Positions 10,285 through 20,583 of a stretch of DNA of 64,000 nucleotides are shown piece by piece. Below the pieces are notes generated by a model that was not told the DNA's origin, searched no databases, and worked only from the letters and a program-made list of their open reading frames with translations. The stretch lies in assembly GCA_946902985.2 (NCBI GenBank), contig OX336392.1, positions 23,008,982-23,072,981 on the forward strand, in the 5' to 3' direction. How positions within the stretch are numbered: the stretch's first letter is position 1; the number at the start of each line of letters is the position of its first letter. The stretch is from Meconema thalassinum (lineage: Eukaryota > Arthropoda > Insecta > Orthoptera > Tettigoniidae). Made by a program: the position numbers and the translations under genes.

Positions 10285-11752
10285 AGTTGATATCGGCTAA
10301 GAGGGGAGCTAACTGTAGATCCAAATCCTGCAGTGCCTCCCGGGACTGCTCACTATATTTAGCCCGCATCTTGCTAACGAACTCGGGGACTCCCTCATGC
10401 TGACCCATTTGAGCGCACTTGCGTAGAAGTGAAAGAATGGGTCCGGGGCTAGGAAGGGTTGCCATATGACACAGGTCCGACATCATTTGCTGAACCTCAA
10501 GGGCTTCGCCGGTAGTAAGGCTCGCAGCAGGTGAGGCCTCTGTTGGACAACTTCTGGTGGTTTCCGGCACTCGGAAACGAGGGTCTATCTCACTGACACG
10601 TATTTCACCTTTCTTCAGCTGCTTAGGCTTGTTCTGTGCTCTACGGGTTTTAACAAGTTCGGTGGCGAGCGAAGCATCGGATTCATCAGAAGTAGGGTTA
10701 ACCTTGCGCTTAGGTTTACGATTTTTCACGACTGGGGTTGCGAGCGAAGCATCTGAGTCATCAGAAGTATGCCCTCGGCTAACGAGCATGCTTTCCTCAA
10801 TGTCCTCAGACCAGGTGGTCGTTTTGCGTATCCCCGAATTTTCCTGTGCCGAGCCTTCTCCTTGGGGGGAACTATGGGTAGGTTTGGCAACTGGAGGGGG
10901 TGACCGGTCACCATCCAAGGGTTGCTGTGAAGACTCTTCCTGGTGCAAGACCACAGACTCTGGATTCATGTCAGGCACACCTATGCTGTCAGCCAGGGTG
11001 ACAGGCTCCGTCTCCATGGGAGGCGTGCTGTCTAGCGGGGGAAAATCTGTATCGTAGCGTGCTTGAGTATCGCCTGGGCTGTGAAGCGGGGAGTCGTCTA
11101 TACGGCGGCTGGATCTAGGGGTGACCATAGCCGCAAGGCTAGTTGTCCGTGTGTCGCGTTCAAGGCGCGTCATGGCCGAGTATCGGCGCGGACAGTCGAT
11201 ACGCAGATGGTCTATAGCTTGACATATGGCACATGTTTTAACTTGCCCTTCATAGCTAACCTGTCCACGGTGCCCATCAATCATGATAAAGGACGGAATT
11301 TGCTTTTTTAAATCTATTTGTATTTGTCGGATACCATTTGCAACTGGTAACTTGTAATACTGGGACCAACTTTCATTTGTGATGGATTTGACTGTACCAT
11401 ATTTTGCAAAATGGGTGCGTATTGTATCATTTGATAATTCAGGCGGAATATTAAAGAGCCTTACCCGCGTGGCTTCCATGCCGGCAGCGGCAATTTCTAC
11501 CGAAACAGACTCCCCATTAAACAAAGTAAGCCTGTGTGTTCCCGCAAATTTACTCAAAAGTTTGTCCATAATAGATTGAGAGATTACCTTGATAAAAACA
11601 GAGTTGGACGGTGCGTCAAGTTGCAGGGTCTCCAGTTGGTCGACCGTGATTTTCAGCATCTCCGCCACAAAGGTGTGAATTTCCGCTGCCGACGGACGCG
11701 TGGTGTTCCGTTGGAAGGAGCATTTCAACGTATTTTTCCTGATGGTTTGCAT
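10274..11752 (-). CDS. LINE ORF1: RNA-binding protein with RRM-like and CCHC domains
   Basis: 492 codons, uninterrupted. Residues about 95-165 (RVRLFNIPPELSNDTIRTHF...) resemble an RNA-recognition motif, and CX2CX4HX4C at 174-187 (CAICQAIDHLRIDC) is a classic zinc knuckle. The rest is Ser/Thr/Pro-rich and probably disordered, with an internal duplication of TSD(D/E)SDASLAT separated by basic residues that could act as a nuclear-localisation segment. ORF1 proteins of this type coat LINE RNA to form the transposition complex. The first ATG follows a 5' UTR of about 155 bp that joins directly to satellite. The stop TAA lies inside the ORF2 start region (ATGGACCATAA). Assignment to ORF1 is firm from position and zinc knuckle; the RRM call is by eye. 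Confidence 0.88.
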   Translation of the reverse strand: MQTIRKNTLKCSFQRNTTRPSAAEIHTFVAEMLKITVDQLETLQLDAPSNSVFIKVISQSIMDKLLSKFAGTHRLTLFNGESVSVEIAAAGMEATRVRLFNIPPELSNDTIRTHFAKYGTVKSITNESWSQYYKLPVANGIRQIQIDLKKQIPSFIMIDGHRGQVSYEGQVKTCAICQAIDHLRIDCPRRYSAMTRLERDTRTTSLAAMVTPRSSRRIDDSPLHSPGDTQARYDTDFPPLDSTPPMETEPVTLADSIGVPDMNPESVVLHQEESSQQPLDGDRSPPPVAKPTHSSPQGEGSAQENSGIRKTTTWSEDIEESMLVSRGHTSDDSDASLATPVVKNRKPKRKVNPTSDESDASLATELVKTRRAQNKPKQLKKGEIRVSEIDPRFRVPETTRSCPTEASPAASLTTGEALEVQQMMSDLCHMATLPSPGPILSLLRKCAQMGQHEGVPEFVSKMRAKYSEQSREALQDLDLQLAPLLADINYGP

Positions 11753-11910
11753 TTTCTTCTTGGGGTTCTATCCAATTGACCAAGAGCCTGTACTAAGCTT
11801 AGGCAAAGCTATTCGGCGCACTTAACTGTTGTGTGTTGGCTGCACTCTCACTGCTCAGATGCACCAGACAAGCATGACCTTACTCGTTCGTGGCTAGAGC
11901 CACACTGACT

Positions 11911-13640
11911 CGTAGAGTAGCATGAAGGTACAATGGTATGCAGCCCTCAAGACACAAGAGCGTTACGTGTTGCCTATTGAGTGCCAGTGAGCAGCACTCG
12001 TTGAGTAGCATGAAGGTACAATGGTATGCAGCCCTCAAGACACAAGCGCGTTACGTGTTGCCTATTGAGCGCCAGTGAGAGGGACTCATAGAGTAGCATG
12101 AAGGTACAATGGTATGCAGCCCTCAAGACACAAGAGCGTTACGTGTTGCCTATTGAGCGCCAGTGAGTGGGACTCGTTGAGTAGCATGAAGGTACAATGG
12201 TATGCAGCCCTCAAGACACAAGCGCGTTACGTGTTGCCTATTGAGCGCCAGTGAGAGGGACTCGTAGAGTAGCATGAAGGGACAACGGTATGCAGCCCTC
12301 AAGACACAAGCGCGTTACGTGTTGCCTGTTGAGCGCCAATGAGTGGGAATCGTAGAGTAGCATGAAGGAACAATGGTATGCAGCCCTCAAGCCACAAGCG
12401 CGTTACGTGTTGCCTATTGAGCGCCAGTGAGTGGGACTCGTAGAGTAGCATGAAGGGACAACGGTATGCAGCCCTCAAGACACAAGCGCGTTACGTGTTG
12501 CCTGTTGAGCGCCAGTGAGTGGGAATCGTAGAGTAGCATGAAGGAACAATGGTATGCAGCCCTCAAGACACAAGCGCGTTACGTGTTGCCTATTGAGCGC
12601 CAGTGAATGGGACTCGTAGAGTAGCATGAAGGGACAACGGTATGCAGCCCTCAAGACACAAGCGCGTTACGTGTTGCCTGTTGAGCGCCAGTGAGTGGGA
12701 ATCGTAGAGTAGCATGAAGGTACAATGGTATGGAGCCCTCAAGACACAAGCGCGTTACGTGTTGCCTATTGAGCGCCAGTGAGCAGCACTCGTTGAGTAG
12801 CATGAAGGTACAATGGTATGCAGCCCTCAAGACACAAGCGCGTTACGTGTTGCCTATTGAGCGCCAGTGAGCAGCACTCGTTGAGTAGCATGAAGGTACA
12901 ATGGTATGTAGCCCTCAAGACACAAGGGCGTTACGTGTTGCCTGTTGAGCGCCAGTGAGTGGGAATCGTAGAGTAGCATGAAGGAACAATGGTATGCAGC
13001 CCTCAAGACACAAGCGCGTTACGTGTTGCCTATTGAGCGCCAGTGAGTGGGACTCGTAGAGTAGCATGAAGGGACAACGGTATGCAGCCCTCAAGACACA
13101 AGCGCGTTACGTGTTGCCTGTTGAGTGCCAGTGAGTGGGAATCGTAGAGTAGCATGAAGGTACAATGGTATGGAGCCCTCAAGACACAAGCGCGTTACGT
13201 GTTGCCTATTGAGCGCCAGTGAGCAGCACTCGTTGAGTAGCATGAAGGTACAATGGTATGCAGCCCTCAAGACACAAGCGCGTTACGTGTTGCCTATTGA
13301 GCGCCAGTGAGCAGCACTCGTTGAGTAGCATGAAGGTACAATGGTATGCAGCCCTCAAGACACAAGCGCGTTACGTGTTGCCTATTGAGCGCCAGTGAGC
13401 AGCACTCGTTGAGTAGCATGAAGGTACAATGGTATGCAGCCCTCAAGACACAAGCGCGTTACGTGTTGCCCATTGAGCGCCAGTGAGCAGCACTCGTAGA
13501 GTAGCATGAAGGTACAATGGTATGCAGCCCTCAAGACACAAGCGCGTTACGTGTTGCCTATTGAGCGCCAGTGAGCAGCATTCAGAATGAAGGGACAACG
13601 GTATGCAGCCCTCAAGACACAAGCGCGTTACGTGTTGCAT
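11911..13640 (+). repeat. 88-bp satellite array (about 19.5 monomers) with 440-bp higher-order repeat
   Basis: Head-to-tail monomers spaced exactly 88 bp (starts at 11911, 11999, 12087 ...). The conserved core is CAGCCCTCAAGACACAAG-CGCGTTACGTGTTGCC. Variants recur in order: GGAATCG/GGAACAATGG, GGACTCG/GGGACAACGG and GCACTCGTTG types. A marker variant TATGGAGCC occurs at 12729 and 13169, exactly 440 bp (five monomers) apart, so blocks of five monomers have been duplicated. The last monomer (about 13570-13640) has a deletion and marks the array edge. Confidence 0.95.
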
Positions 13641-14523
13641 ACAGAGCAGGTCCCATGGACCACAAGACGGAAGCGCTTACAGCGGGACGGGACTCGTGCA
13701 GCGAGGGAATAATGCTAATGCCACGCGCGCCCTGCCCCGCTGTTTGTTGGCAGTGTGGTGTTTAGGAACAGGGCGCGGCTCAACCCACGCATCGATCACA
13801 GCCTGACCCCCACTCCCATCTAATGACCGCACTCATCATAACATAGGCGTTCCTCTTACCAAAATATGCTAGCTTCACTACGATAAAAAAACTGAATTTT
13901 CTGGATTAAATGATGGCAAAAGGTATCCACTTACTTGTTTAAGTTAGGAAAAATACAAAAGTGTCTTGGTATATGCCAACATATTTGTGTAGGAAGCAAA
14001 ATTTCCTACACCCAAAACTGGAAAGAATAAAAACTAACGGGTGGGAATTTATCTTAAGTGCCAAATTTAGGATAAGACAGGATAGTAGATATAAAATACA
14101 TTAGAGCAGGTCATCCCAATAACGCGGGAACCTATGCATAGGGAACTTTCTGAAGATTTATTTTCGAATTGTTGAATATCGATGGCTGATTCATTATAGC
14201 CTATAGCACCTGTGTTCAATGGAAACATTGTTCTTTTGTAACGTTTCATATAATTCGGGGGTGGTAGTAATGAGTACCTAGAGGGATTCTGTTATATAAA
14301 CATATATTATTTCATCTCTTCTCTGATGATTTTCAATCAAAATAAAAAGCGACTTCCATATCTTAAACACATTACTAATTCCATTCTTCTTCTTCTTCTT
14401 CTTCTTCTACATAATTTAACTTTTACATCAAACCAACAACCATCTCAATAGCCCAATAATCTCTTTTTTTTTACTAAGAACTAACAATTCTCCGTACATT
14501 ATATAAAGTCATAGAATAAAGAA
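13641..14523. other. No recognised gene; short (TTC)n tract
   Basis: GC-rich to about 13800, then AT-rich. A (TTC)n microsatellite lies at about 14382-14408. No domain or repeat match was seen otherwise. Confidence 0.5.
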
Positions 14524-14720
14524 GAAAAGATGATGATGATGATAATTGTTGTTTTAAGGGGCCTAACATCGAGGTTATCGGCCCCAAAAGAAGAAAAGAA
14601 CAGCATCATAAAAGGAATATAGAAAAAAAAGCCTCACGGACAAGGACCCCCATCACCTCACTGCTAGAAACTATTGCAAGGAATACCTAAGCTCAGGCGC
14701 TAAGGCCATGCTCCTAACCT
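14524..14720 (-). repeat. Repeat family R1, short copy
   Basis: (ATG)n then ATAATTGTTGTTTTAAGGGG, CCTAACATCGAGGTTATCGG, followed by sequence unlike the longer copies. Probably a related or truncated member with its tail at the left. Confidence 0.55.
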
Positions 14721-14990
14721 AAAATAATCCAAGATAAACTGTACAGTGACACTATTCTTTGTTCATAACTTATAGAAATTGAAATACCGAGAAAAATGCT
14801 TCCAAGAAATGGGTTTTCACATTGATCACAAATGGAGGATTTAAGCTATTATTTCGTGTGTCGTAAAATAGAGCGAGCCATTCAGACATAAGACATAAAA
14901 TTAAGACGTCCATCCTGTGAAATCCATATTTGTTCACCAATGTTCTACCGCTGAGATAAGTTTGTCAAGCATTTCAATTCGCTAAGAGAT

Positions 14991-15274
14991 GGTATATTGG
15001 CTTTCACGGCCAGGGAATTACAATTCCAGCAATTGTTCTAGGTTTGTGCAGTGTCTTGTGTGGGGTTTCGCCTAGGACACCAAGTTCTAGCAGTAAAGAG
15101 GCGCAGGTGCGCTTCATAAGAAGGGAGGTAGCGCGCAGTTTGCTACCCCTGTGGAGGTCCGGGCTGGGATACCAAGAGCCCGCTGATGAGCCAGCTTGCT
15201 GTCTTAGGTGAAACCCAAACCAAGACACGGCACAAACCTAAAAACATTTCTGAGGTTTAATATCAATTCCCTAC
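14991..15274 (+). mobile_element. MITE-like element 'M', most complete copy
   Basis: Starts TATATTGGCTTTCACGGCC. The segment AATTGTTCTAGGTTTGTGCA, followed by GTGTCTTGTGTGGGGTTTCG (15035-15074), is inverted at 15206-15252 (GGTGAAACCCAAACCAAGAC, then ACGGCACAAACCTAA). This gives TIR-like arms around a core of about 130 bp that contains GGTAGCGCGCAG. No coding capacity. The inverted arms, small size and three copies in the window support a non-autonomous DNA element. A flanking duplication is not clear. Confidence 0.65.
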
Positions 15275-15599
15275 CTTTTATCTAATGAGCTATTTTTACT
15301 ATACACGAACCAATATCTGAAAGACTCCAATTTGTGAGGGAATATGGCATGTGATATAGTCCGATTGTCTGTTTTGTGACTCTGCATACACTTCCGGTCT
15401 CTGGTCTGTGTGACTTTGGTGGAAAGGGGAGGGGGACGAATGGTTATAGTTATGCAGGAAGTGATGTGTCTATTTTCCCCAATAAGGACAGTCAAGTAAG
15501 CATTGTGCTACGTTCAAGGTCCGTCCGGAATGTGATGTCACCAAGTCGATTAAACGAGATTTAATGACCAGATCGGTATAGTAGTACATATTACAGTAA

Positions 15600-15880
15600 T
15601 AGTGCATTAAAAGTCTTCAAAATAGTCACCTCCGGGGTGGATACATGTTTGTTAGCGCGATCTCTAAGCTGCAAAGGCATCCAGGAAGGCTTGTTCAGGA
15701 AATGCGTTTAAAGCCGTGGTACAAGCTCCTTTCATGTCGTCAATTGTTCTGGGATGATGTCATTTCAGGCAGTATTTTAAACAGGGAAACAAATAGACAT
15801 CTAAGGGAGCCAAGTCGGGACTGTAGGGTAGTTGGGGCAGTGACTTATATACGAGACGAAACAGAGGTTTACAGAATCAC
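15600..15880 (-). pseudogene. Mariner-family transposase, C-terminal remnant
   Basis: Minus-strand translation shows DDMKGACTTALNAFPEQAFL followed by DAFAA and then HPGGDYFEDF, the usual C-terminus of a mariner-type transposase. An upstream frame shows the decayed APxSPDLAPLDVYLFPCLK region around the last catalytic Asp. Several stops and frame changes are present. The DNA-binding domain, the first two catalytic Asp and both TIRs are absent. It differs from the mariner copies at 28367 and 40001. Confidence 0.7.
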
Positions 15881-16930
15881 CTACGAGAGCTCGGAAACGA
15901 CTTAGCAAGCACTGGCTCGGTTTTGATTCACCCCAACATCGATCTCTGTGAGTAGAGCGCGCTGCAACGTACAGTCGCTTCACAATAAGTAGGATGGCAT
16001 CACTTTCCGGATGGGCCTTGTAACCTGTGAAAATATGTTTCGTTATCAGTGCACAACCTTTCAGTGCAGATATGTGGATCTGAACTGCTCGAGGCCTCGT
16101 CCGTCAGAGTGAAGCCTCTTGCGGGAGGTAGGCGAAGTGATCATTGTAGATCGTGAATAATCGCCATTGATCGAAACGCTTGGACGTGTTCGATTGTTGG
16201 AGCAAAGAGTGCGTGATGTTGAAATACAATAAACAGGGAGATATAAAGGAAACTCAGTTAGTTGGTTCAACCCAACAGAACTGATACAGTCGTAGTATTC
16301 TGACTGCATTTTGACTCTTTATTCCAGTGTCCAGATTGTCGGATACACAACAGTTACGCTTTCAAAGGTGTAGTGTTAGGCAATGGAACCAAGATATCAG
16401 CGAATTCAGTAGACGAGTAGATTCAAACACCATCGTGCCCATCTTTGAACTGGTTTTCAGTGGTTTTCTATGTTCAACTTCGGGAAAATCCCATTACGGT
16501 ATCTTCTTACAGGCCAAGGCTTCTTCCTTCCAAGTTCCTGCCCAGTTTAATTAATTTTTATCCATTTCATCTCTCATTAACTCATCTCATGACTTGCGTT
16601 GGGAAGGGCATCCGACCGTAATAGTCATCCAACAAATTTCAACATATCGCATCTCATCTCAGACGTCGTAGAAACGAGAATTACAAGTTGTCATACATGC
16701 ACATTCATGAGATTGCCTTGTCAGATTTCTAAGCAATGGATTTATTCCTCTTAAACACAAGATATGAAATAAATCTATTTGACGCAAATAGGTACGTTTA
16801 TTATTGCAACAACTGCTTGCTTTCGCATTTTGGTTACTTACCTGTGTGAGAGAGGGCCAAGAGCCCTAACTTTGTCAGTCAAAAGACCAAATAAATCAAT
16901 AAATAAATAAATATGTAAATAAAAAACAAA
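15881..16930. other. No recognised feature
   Basis: Mixed composition; no domain, tRNA or repeat match. Open frames of 60-82 aa on both strands look random. Confidence 0.5.
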
Positions 16931-16932
16931 CA

Positions 16933-17707
16933 GAAAGGCAGGCTGACAGACAGACTGACAGACAGACAGACTGACATACAGACTGGCAGACTGGCAGACT
17001 GACAGATAGACACGACAGACAGGCAGACTGACATACAGACTGGCAGACTGACTGCCAGACTGACAGACAGACAAACTGACTGACAAACTGACTGACATAC
17101 AGACTGGCAGACTGACAGACAGAACAAACAGACTGACATACAGACTGGCAGACTGACAGACAGAACAAACAGACTGACATACAGACTGGCAGACTGACAA
17201 CAGACAGACAGACAGACTGACAGACAAACAGACTGACAGACAGGCAGACTGACAGGCTGGCAGACTGACAACAGACAGACAGACTGACAGACAGGCGGAC
17301 TGACAGGCTGGCAGACTCACAACAGACAAACAGACTGACAGACAGGCAGACTGACAGGCTGGCAGACTGACAACAGACAAACAGACAAACAGAAAGGCAG
17401 ACAGACAGGCTGGCAGACTGACAGGCTGGCAGACTGACAACAGACAAACAGACTGACAGACAGGCAGACTGGCAGACTGACAACAGACAAACAGTCTGAC
17501 AGACTGACAGACAGACTGACAGGCTGGCAGACTGACAGGGTGACTGACAGACAGACATACATACAGACTGACATACAGTCTTACAGGCAGACATCCAGAC
17601 TGACAGACAGACTTACAGGCAGACAGACTGGCTGACATACAGACTGACAGACATACTTACAGACAGAGAGACTGACAGAGAGGCAGACAGACTGACAGAC
17701 AGAACAA
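16933..17707. repeat. Degenerate tetranucleotide array (CAGA/CTGA on plus)
   Basis: About 775 bp built from CAGACTGACAGACAGG-like words, period 4 with longer recurrent blocks such as a CAGACTGACA-ACAGACAAA unit. Minus-strand frames stay open for up to 266 codons as SVCLSVCQ-type repeats; this is a product of the repeat and not a gene. The same tetranucleotide occurs inside HL-B elements (38160-38215 and about 45990-46045), so an HL-B-type seed is possible. Confidence 0.9.
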
Positions 17708-18239
17708 ACAAATAAATAAATAAGTTAATTAAGAAGATATTTGATGTAGTAAACAGCTCAAGCAGGAAAACTAATTGGTATCATGAAATAGAGGAAGACT
17801 TAAGGCAGGTGGGGATCGACAGGCAAATGATTGGAGACAGAGGATAATTCGGAAATATTGTGGACAGAACAACGGAAACAGGAACACAGTCAAATGATGA
17901 AAGATTCGGGGAAGAGAAGAGGAAGAAGGGAGAGAAGTGAACATTGTGTCATCATGAGATATTGTATTTAGGTTCAAACACTGTCCATAAGGGCAAAAAA
18001 CTAATATAATAATAATAATAATAATAATAAATTGATGACTTGTTTGATAACCTCTGTTATTACGGTGACTGCAGTTGTGTGTAATCAATGAATCATCGCT
18101 TTTCAGTCGGTCAACACAGCAATGTGCCCTGTTGAATTGGGCGGGGATGAATTATCACGCTAACCTGAAAACACGAATCATGGGTTAATGTTACACCTCA
18201 ATTCACTTTCCAGTCATCTGTCCAAACGTTTCTTAATAT
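17708..18239. other. No gene; short (AAT)n
   Basis: Contains an (AAT)n tract at about 18006-18030. Nothing else was recognised. Confidence 0.5.
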
Positions 18240-18325
18240 TTGTTGTGCAGAGCCGGGAATCCAACTCTGAATTCAGGATTCTCAGGCAAGAATGCTAGCC
18301 ATTACACCGAGAGTTGGTTTAGGGC
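18240..18325 (-). repeat. tRNA-derived SINE head, degenerate
   Basis: On the minus strand, CTCGGTGTAATGGCTAGCAT resembles an A box and GAGTTGGATTCCCGGCT a weak B box, at the spacing seen in SINE heads. No acceptor-stem complementarity was found, so it is not a tRNA gene. Confidence 0.4.
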
Positions 18326-18411
18326 ATAACTTTGTGTCACCTGTTTTAAAGTTAGAAGTTTCCCAGTGTAGTATTTATGTAAGTTATTACATCGAGCATA
18401 TTTCAAACTAA

Positions 18412-18628
18412 ACCGGTCACTGTGGCCAAGAGTGCTAATTCCCTAACTCATGTCTCGAGGGCAACGGGAGAGCGTGGGTTCAAACCCCATCTTGGCCGCC
18501 CTGAGAATGGTTTTCATAGTTTCCATATTCACCAACAGGCAAATGCTAGGACGGTTCCATTCAATAGGTGTACGGCCGATTTCCTTCCCATATCCCTTCC
18601 CTTACCCGTCCTGGAAAGATAATTAATG
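18412..18628 (+). mobile_element. tRNA-derived SINE (family Q)
   Basis: A-box-like GTGGCCAAGAGTGC and B box GTGGGTTCAAACCCC at tRNA spacing, then a body with GGCAAATGCTAGGACGGT and TACGGCCGATTTCCTTCCCA. The head-plus-body layout is that of a Pol III SINE. Only one clear copy lies in the window. Confidence 0.65.
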
Positions 18629-18656
18629 GCCATTGGCTGCATTAATAATAGTACAT

Positions 18657-18776
18657 TATGCATCGAGCCTATAATGACAATAATTAAGACAGGAGTATGT
18701 TTATAAAACGAGCGTAGGCAAGTTTTATAATTTCCATACGAGTGTCTTAATTACCATTATAGGCGAGTTGCATACG
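18657..18776. repeat. Long inverted repeat (hairpin)
   Basis: Left arm about 18664-18709 (CCTATAATGACAATAATTAA...) pairs with the right arm 18722-18767 around a 12-nt loop. Pairing extends a few bases outward with mismatches. The sequence is non-coding. It may be a small MITE or the terminal hairpin of a larger element. Confidence 0.7.
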
Positions 18777-19062
18777 ACTTTTTATGTTCGACGATAATTA
18801 TTATAATTATTTTATGTTCGAACATAACTATTCATAAATATCTGTCGAGATTTCGCCAGTTTTATGTACTGAACAGAGCGCATGAGACGCAGAGAATGCC
18901 TTGTATTTGACCATGGCCTCCTGGAATACCTCACTATGACACAAGCCACGTAATGAAATTTAAATTAGAAGGCCTTGGAACTCAGTGCAGGTGCGATGCT
19001 ATCCTTACCTAATTGGTCAAACAACTTGAGCTCTGAATGGTGGGAGAAACTGTCCCATAATG

Positions 19063-20583
19063 AACAAGTAGTTCCGTGAAGAACTATACAGCCTATTTTC
19101 ATATATCCTACTTATGTTAACTGCCACAATCAACATACAAAATATCAGTAGATTTCGTAGATATTGAGAACCGGCTAAATATTTCGGATGGTCGCCATGT
19201 TGGATTTTATTTATGTAGGTCCTAAAGTTATGTACTGTTACATGAAGATTATTTTGTACATGTAGCATTCAAACTTCAATCGCATGATTAGGACACAAGA
19301 AGTAAAAACGAGATTTAAAAATTTCGCACAGCTGCCATCTTGTGGTAATGGAAACAATTGAAATAAATTAGATGCCAGTGGATTAACATTCGTATAAGGA
19401 TTTACTGTACCAAGTTTCACTTCACTCGGATGGTTAAATTGCGAGAAACGTCCATGTGAATATTTATACTTCGCGTCGCCGCCAAGTTGGATTTGTGATC
19501 ACCTGGTTATTTAAAGTCCTATAGGTAAACTTAAGTTCATAGCCCTTATGAACTTAAAAAAAATCAGTTTGATTGCTATAATAGATTCGTAGATATTCAC
19601 AGTCGTCTAAATATTTCGGATGGACGCCATTTTGCATTGTTAACTGTATAGGCCATAGAGTCATGTACCATTAAAGGAAAATTATTGCGTAGGTTTATTA
19701 TTCAAACTTTCACTTCGATCGCATGATTACGACACAAGAAATAAAAACTTAATTTTCGAAATTCGCTCAGCCGCCATCTAGAGGTTATGTAAACAATTGA
19801 ACTAAATTAGATTTCAGTGCATTACGATGTGTATAAAAATTTCCTGTGCCAGATTTCATTGCGTTTGGAACATTAAATCGCGAGAAAGGTCTATTTAAAA
19901 TTTTCAAATTCGCTTGGCGGCCATGTTCGTTTTGTAATTAACCGGTTTTTGAAAGTCTTATAGAAGAACTTCCAGTAGTGTTCTTTATCTCCGTACAAAA
20001 TTTGAGGGTGATTCCGCTATTAGTTTCAGAGATATAGAATGCCGGTGAAATATTTCGCACATCCGCCATCTTGTGGTTATGTAAACAATTAAACGAAGTT
20101 AGATGTCGGTGCATTAAATTGTGTATAAACATATACTGTACCAAGTTTTATTGCGTTTGGTTGGTTAAATCGCGAGTAACGTCAATTTAAAAGTCGCAAA
20201 TTCGCGTGGCCGCCATGTTGGTTTTGCAGTTACCAGTTGTTCAAAAGTTACATAAGTGAACTTCTAGTAGTTCCCTTTATCACCGTAATAAATTACAGGG
20301 TGATATCGGGAATAGTTTCGGAGATATTGAATGGTGGTGAAATATTTCGCACAGCCGCCATGTTGGATTGGTGAGACGTAACAAAATTTCAAGGGCACGG
20401 TCGGGGTCGCCCGAAATTGGGCTATGAACTTACCGAGTTTCATTGAAATCGATCCAGCCGTTTAGATTTTATTAGGGGGGGGGGAACACACACCTCACAC
20501 ACACACACACACATACGCACACACACACGGACAAAAGATGATCTCATAAGCCTATTTTTTCAAAATTGAAAATAGGCTAAAAA
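19063..20583 (-). mobile_element. Helentron-like element HL-A, long copy
   Basis: On plus it begins AACAAGTAGTTCCGTGAAGA, containing a TAGTTC/GAACTA hairpin, and ends in a second hairpin AGCCTATTTT...AAAATAGGCT (about 20549-20578). The body holds several diverged tandem segments marked by CCGCCAT-TTGG (about 19196, 19475, 19622, 19918, 20210, 20353). Near the right end are CGTTTAGATTTTATTAGGGG and an (AC)n tract at about 20488-20530. Two short hairpins at the ends, internal tandem repeats and a microsatellite beside a conserved core are the layout of HINE/DINE-1-type non-autonomous Helentrons. No Rep/helicase gene is present. Class assignment is by structure. Confidence 0.7.

Larger units (their letters stand above)
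6696..11906 (-). mobile_element. Full-length L1/Tx1-like non-LTR retrotransposon inserted in satellite
   Basis: Complete two-ORF LINE on the minus strand: about 155 bp of 5' UTR, ORF1 (492 aa), ORF2 (1106 aa), a 3' UTR of about 250 bp with a three-fold tandem motif, an AATAAA complement near 6721, then an oligo-A tail (T-run ending at 6713). It is flanked on both sides by the same 88-bp satellite. The left array ends ...GAGCAGGACT and the right array resumes ...GACT-CGTAGAG, so the insertion lies at one defined monomer position with GACT on each side as a 4-bp target duplication or microhomology. Both ORFs are uninterrupted, so this may be a young or active copy. Clade assignment to L1/Tx1 is from RT and endonuclease sequence style only. 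Confidence 0.88.

Noticed and set aside
7009..11779. Many plus-strand frames of 60-166 codons
   Set aside because: Antisense shadows of LINE ORF1 and ORF2.
11911..13640. CRISPR-like regular repeat array
   Set aside because: Monomers are contiguous with no unique spacers, and the context is eukaryotic; this is a satellite.
16838..17638. Minus-strand frames of 266 and 232 codons (SVCLSVCQ repeats)
   Set aside because: Translation of a degenerate tetranucleotide array; several frames are open at once.
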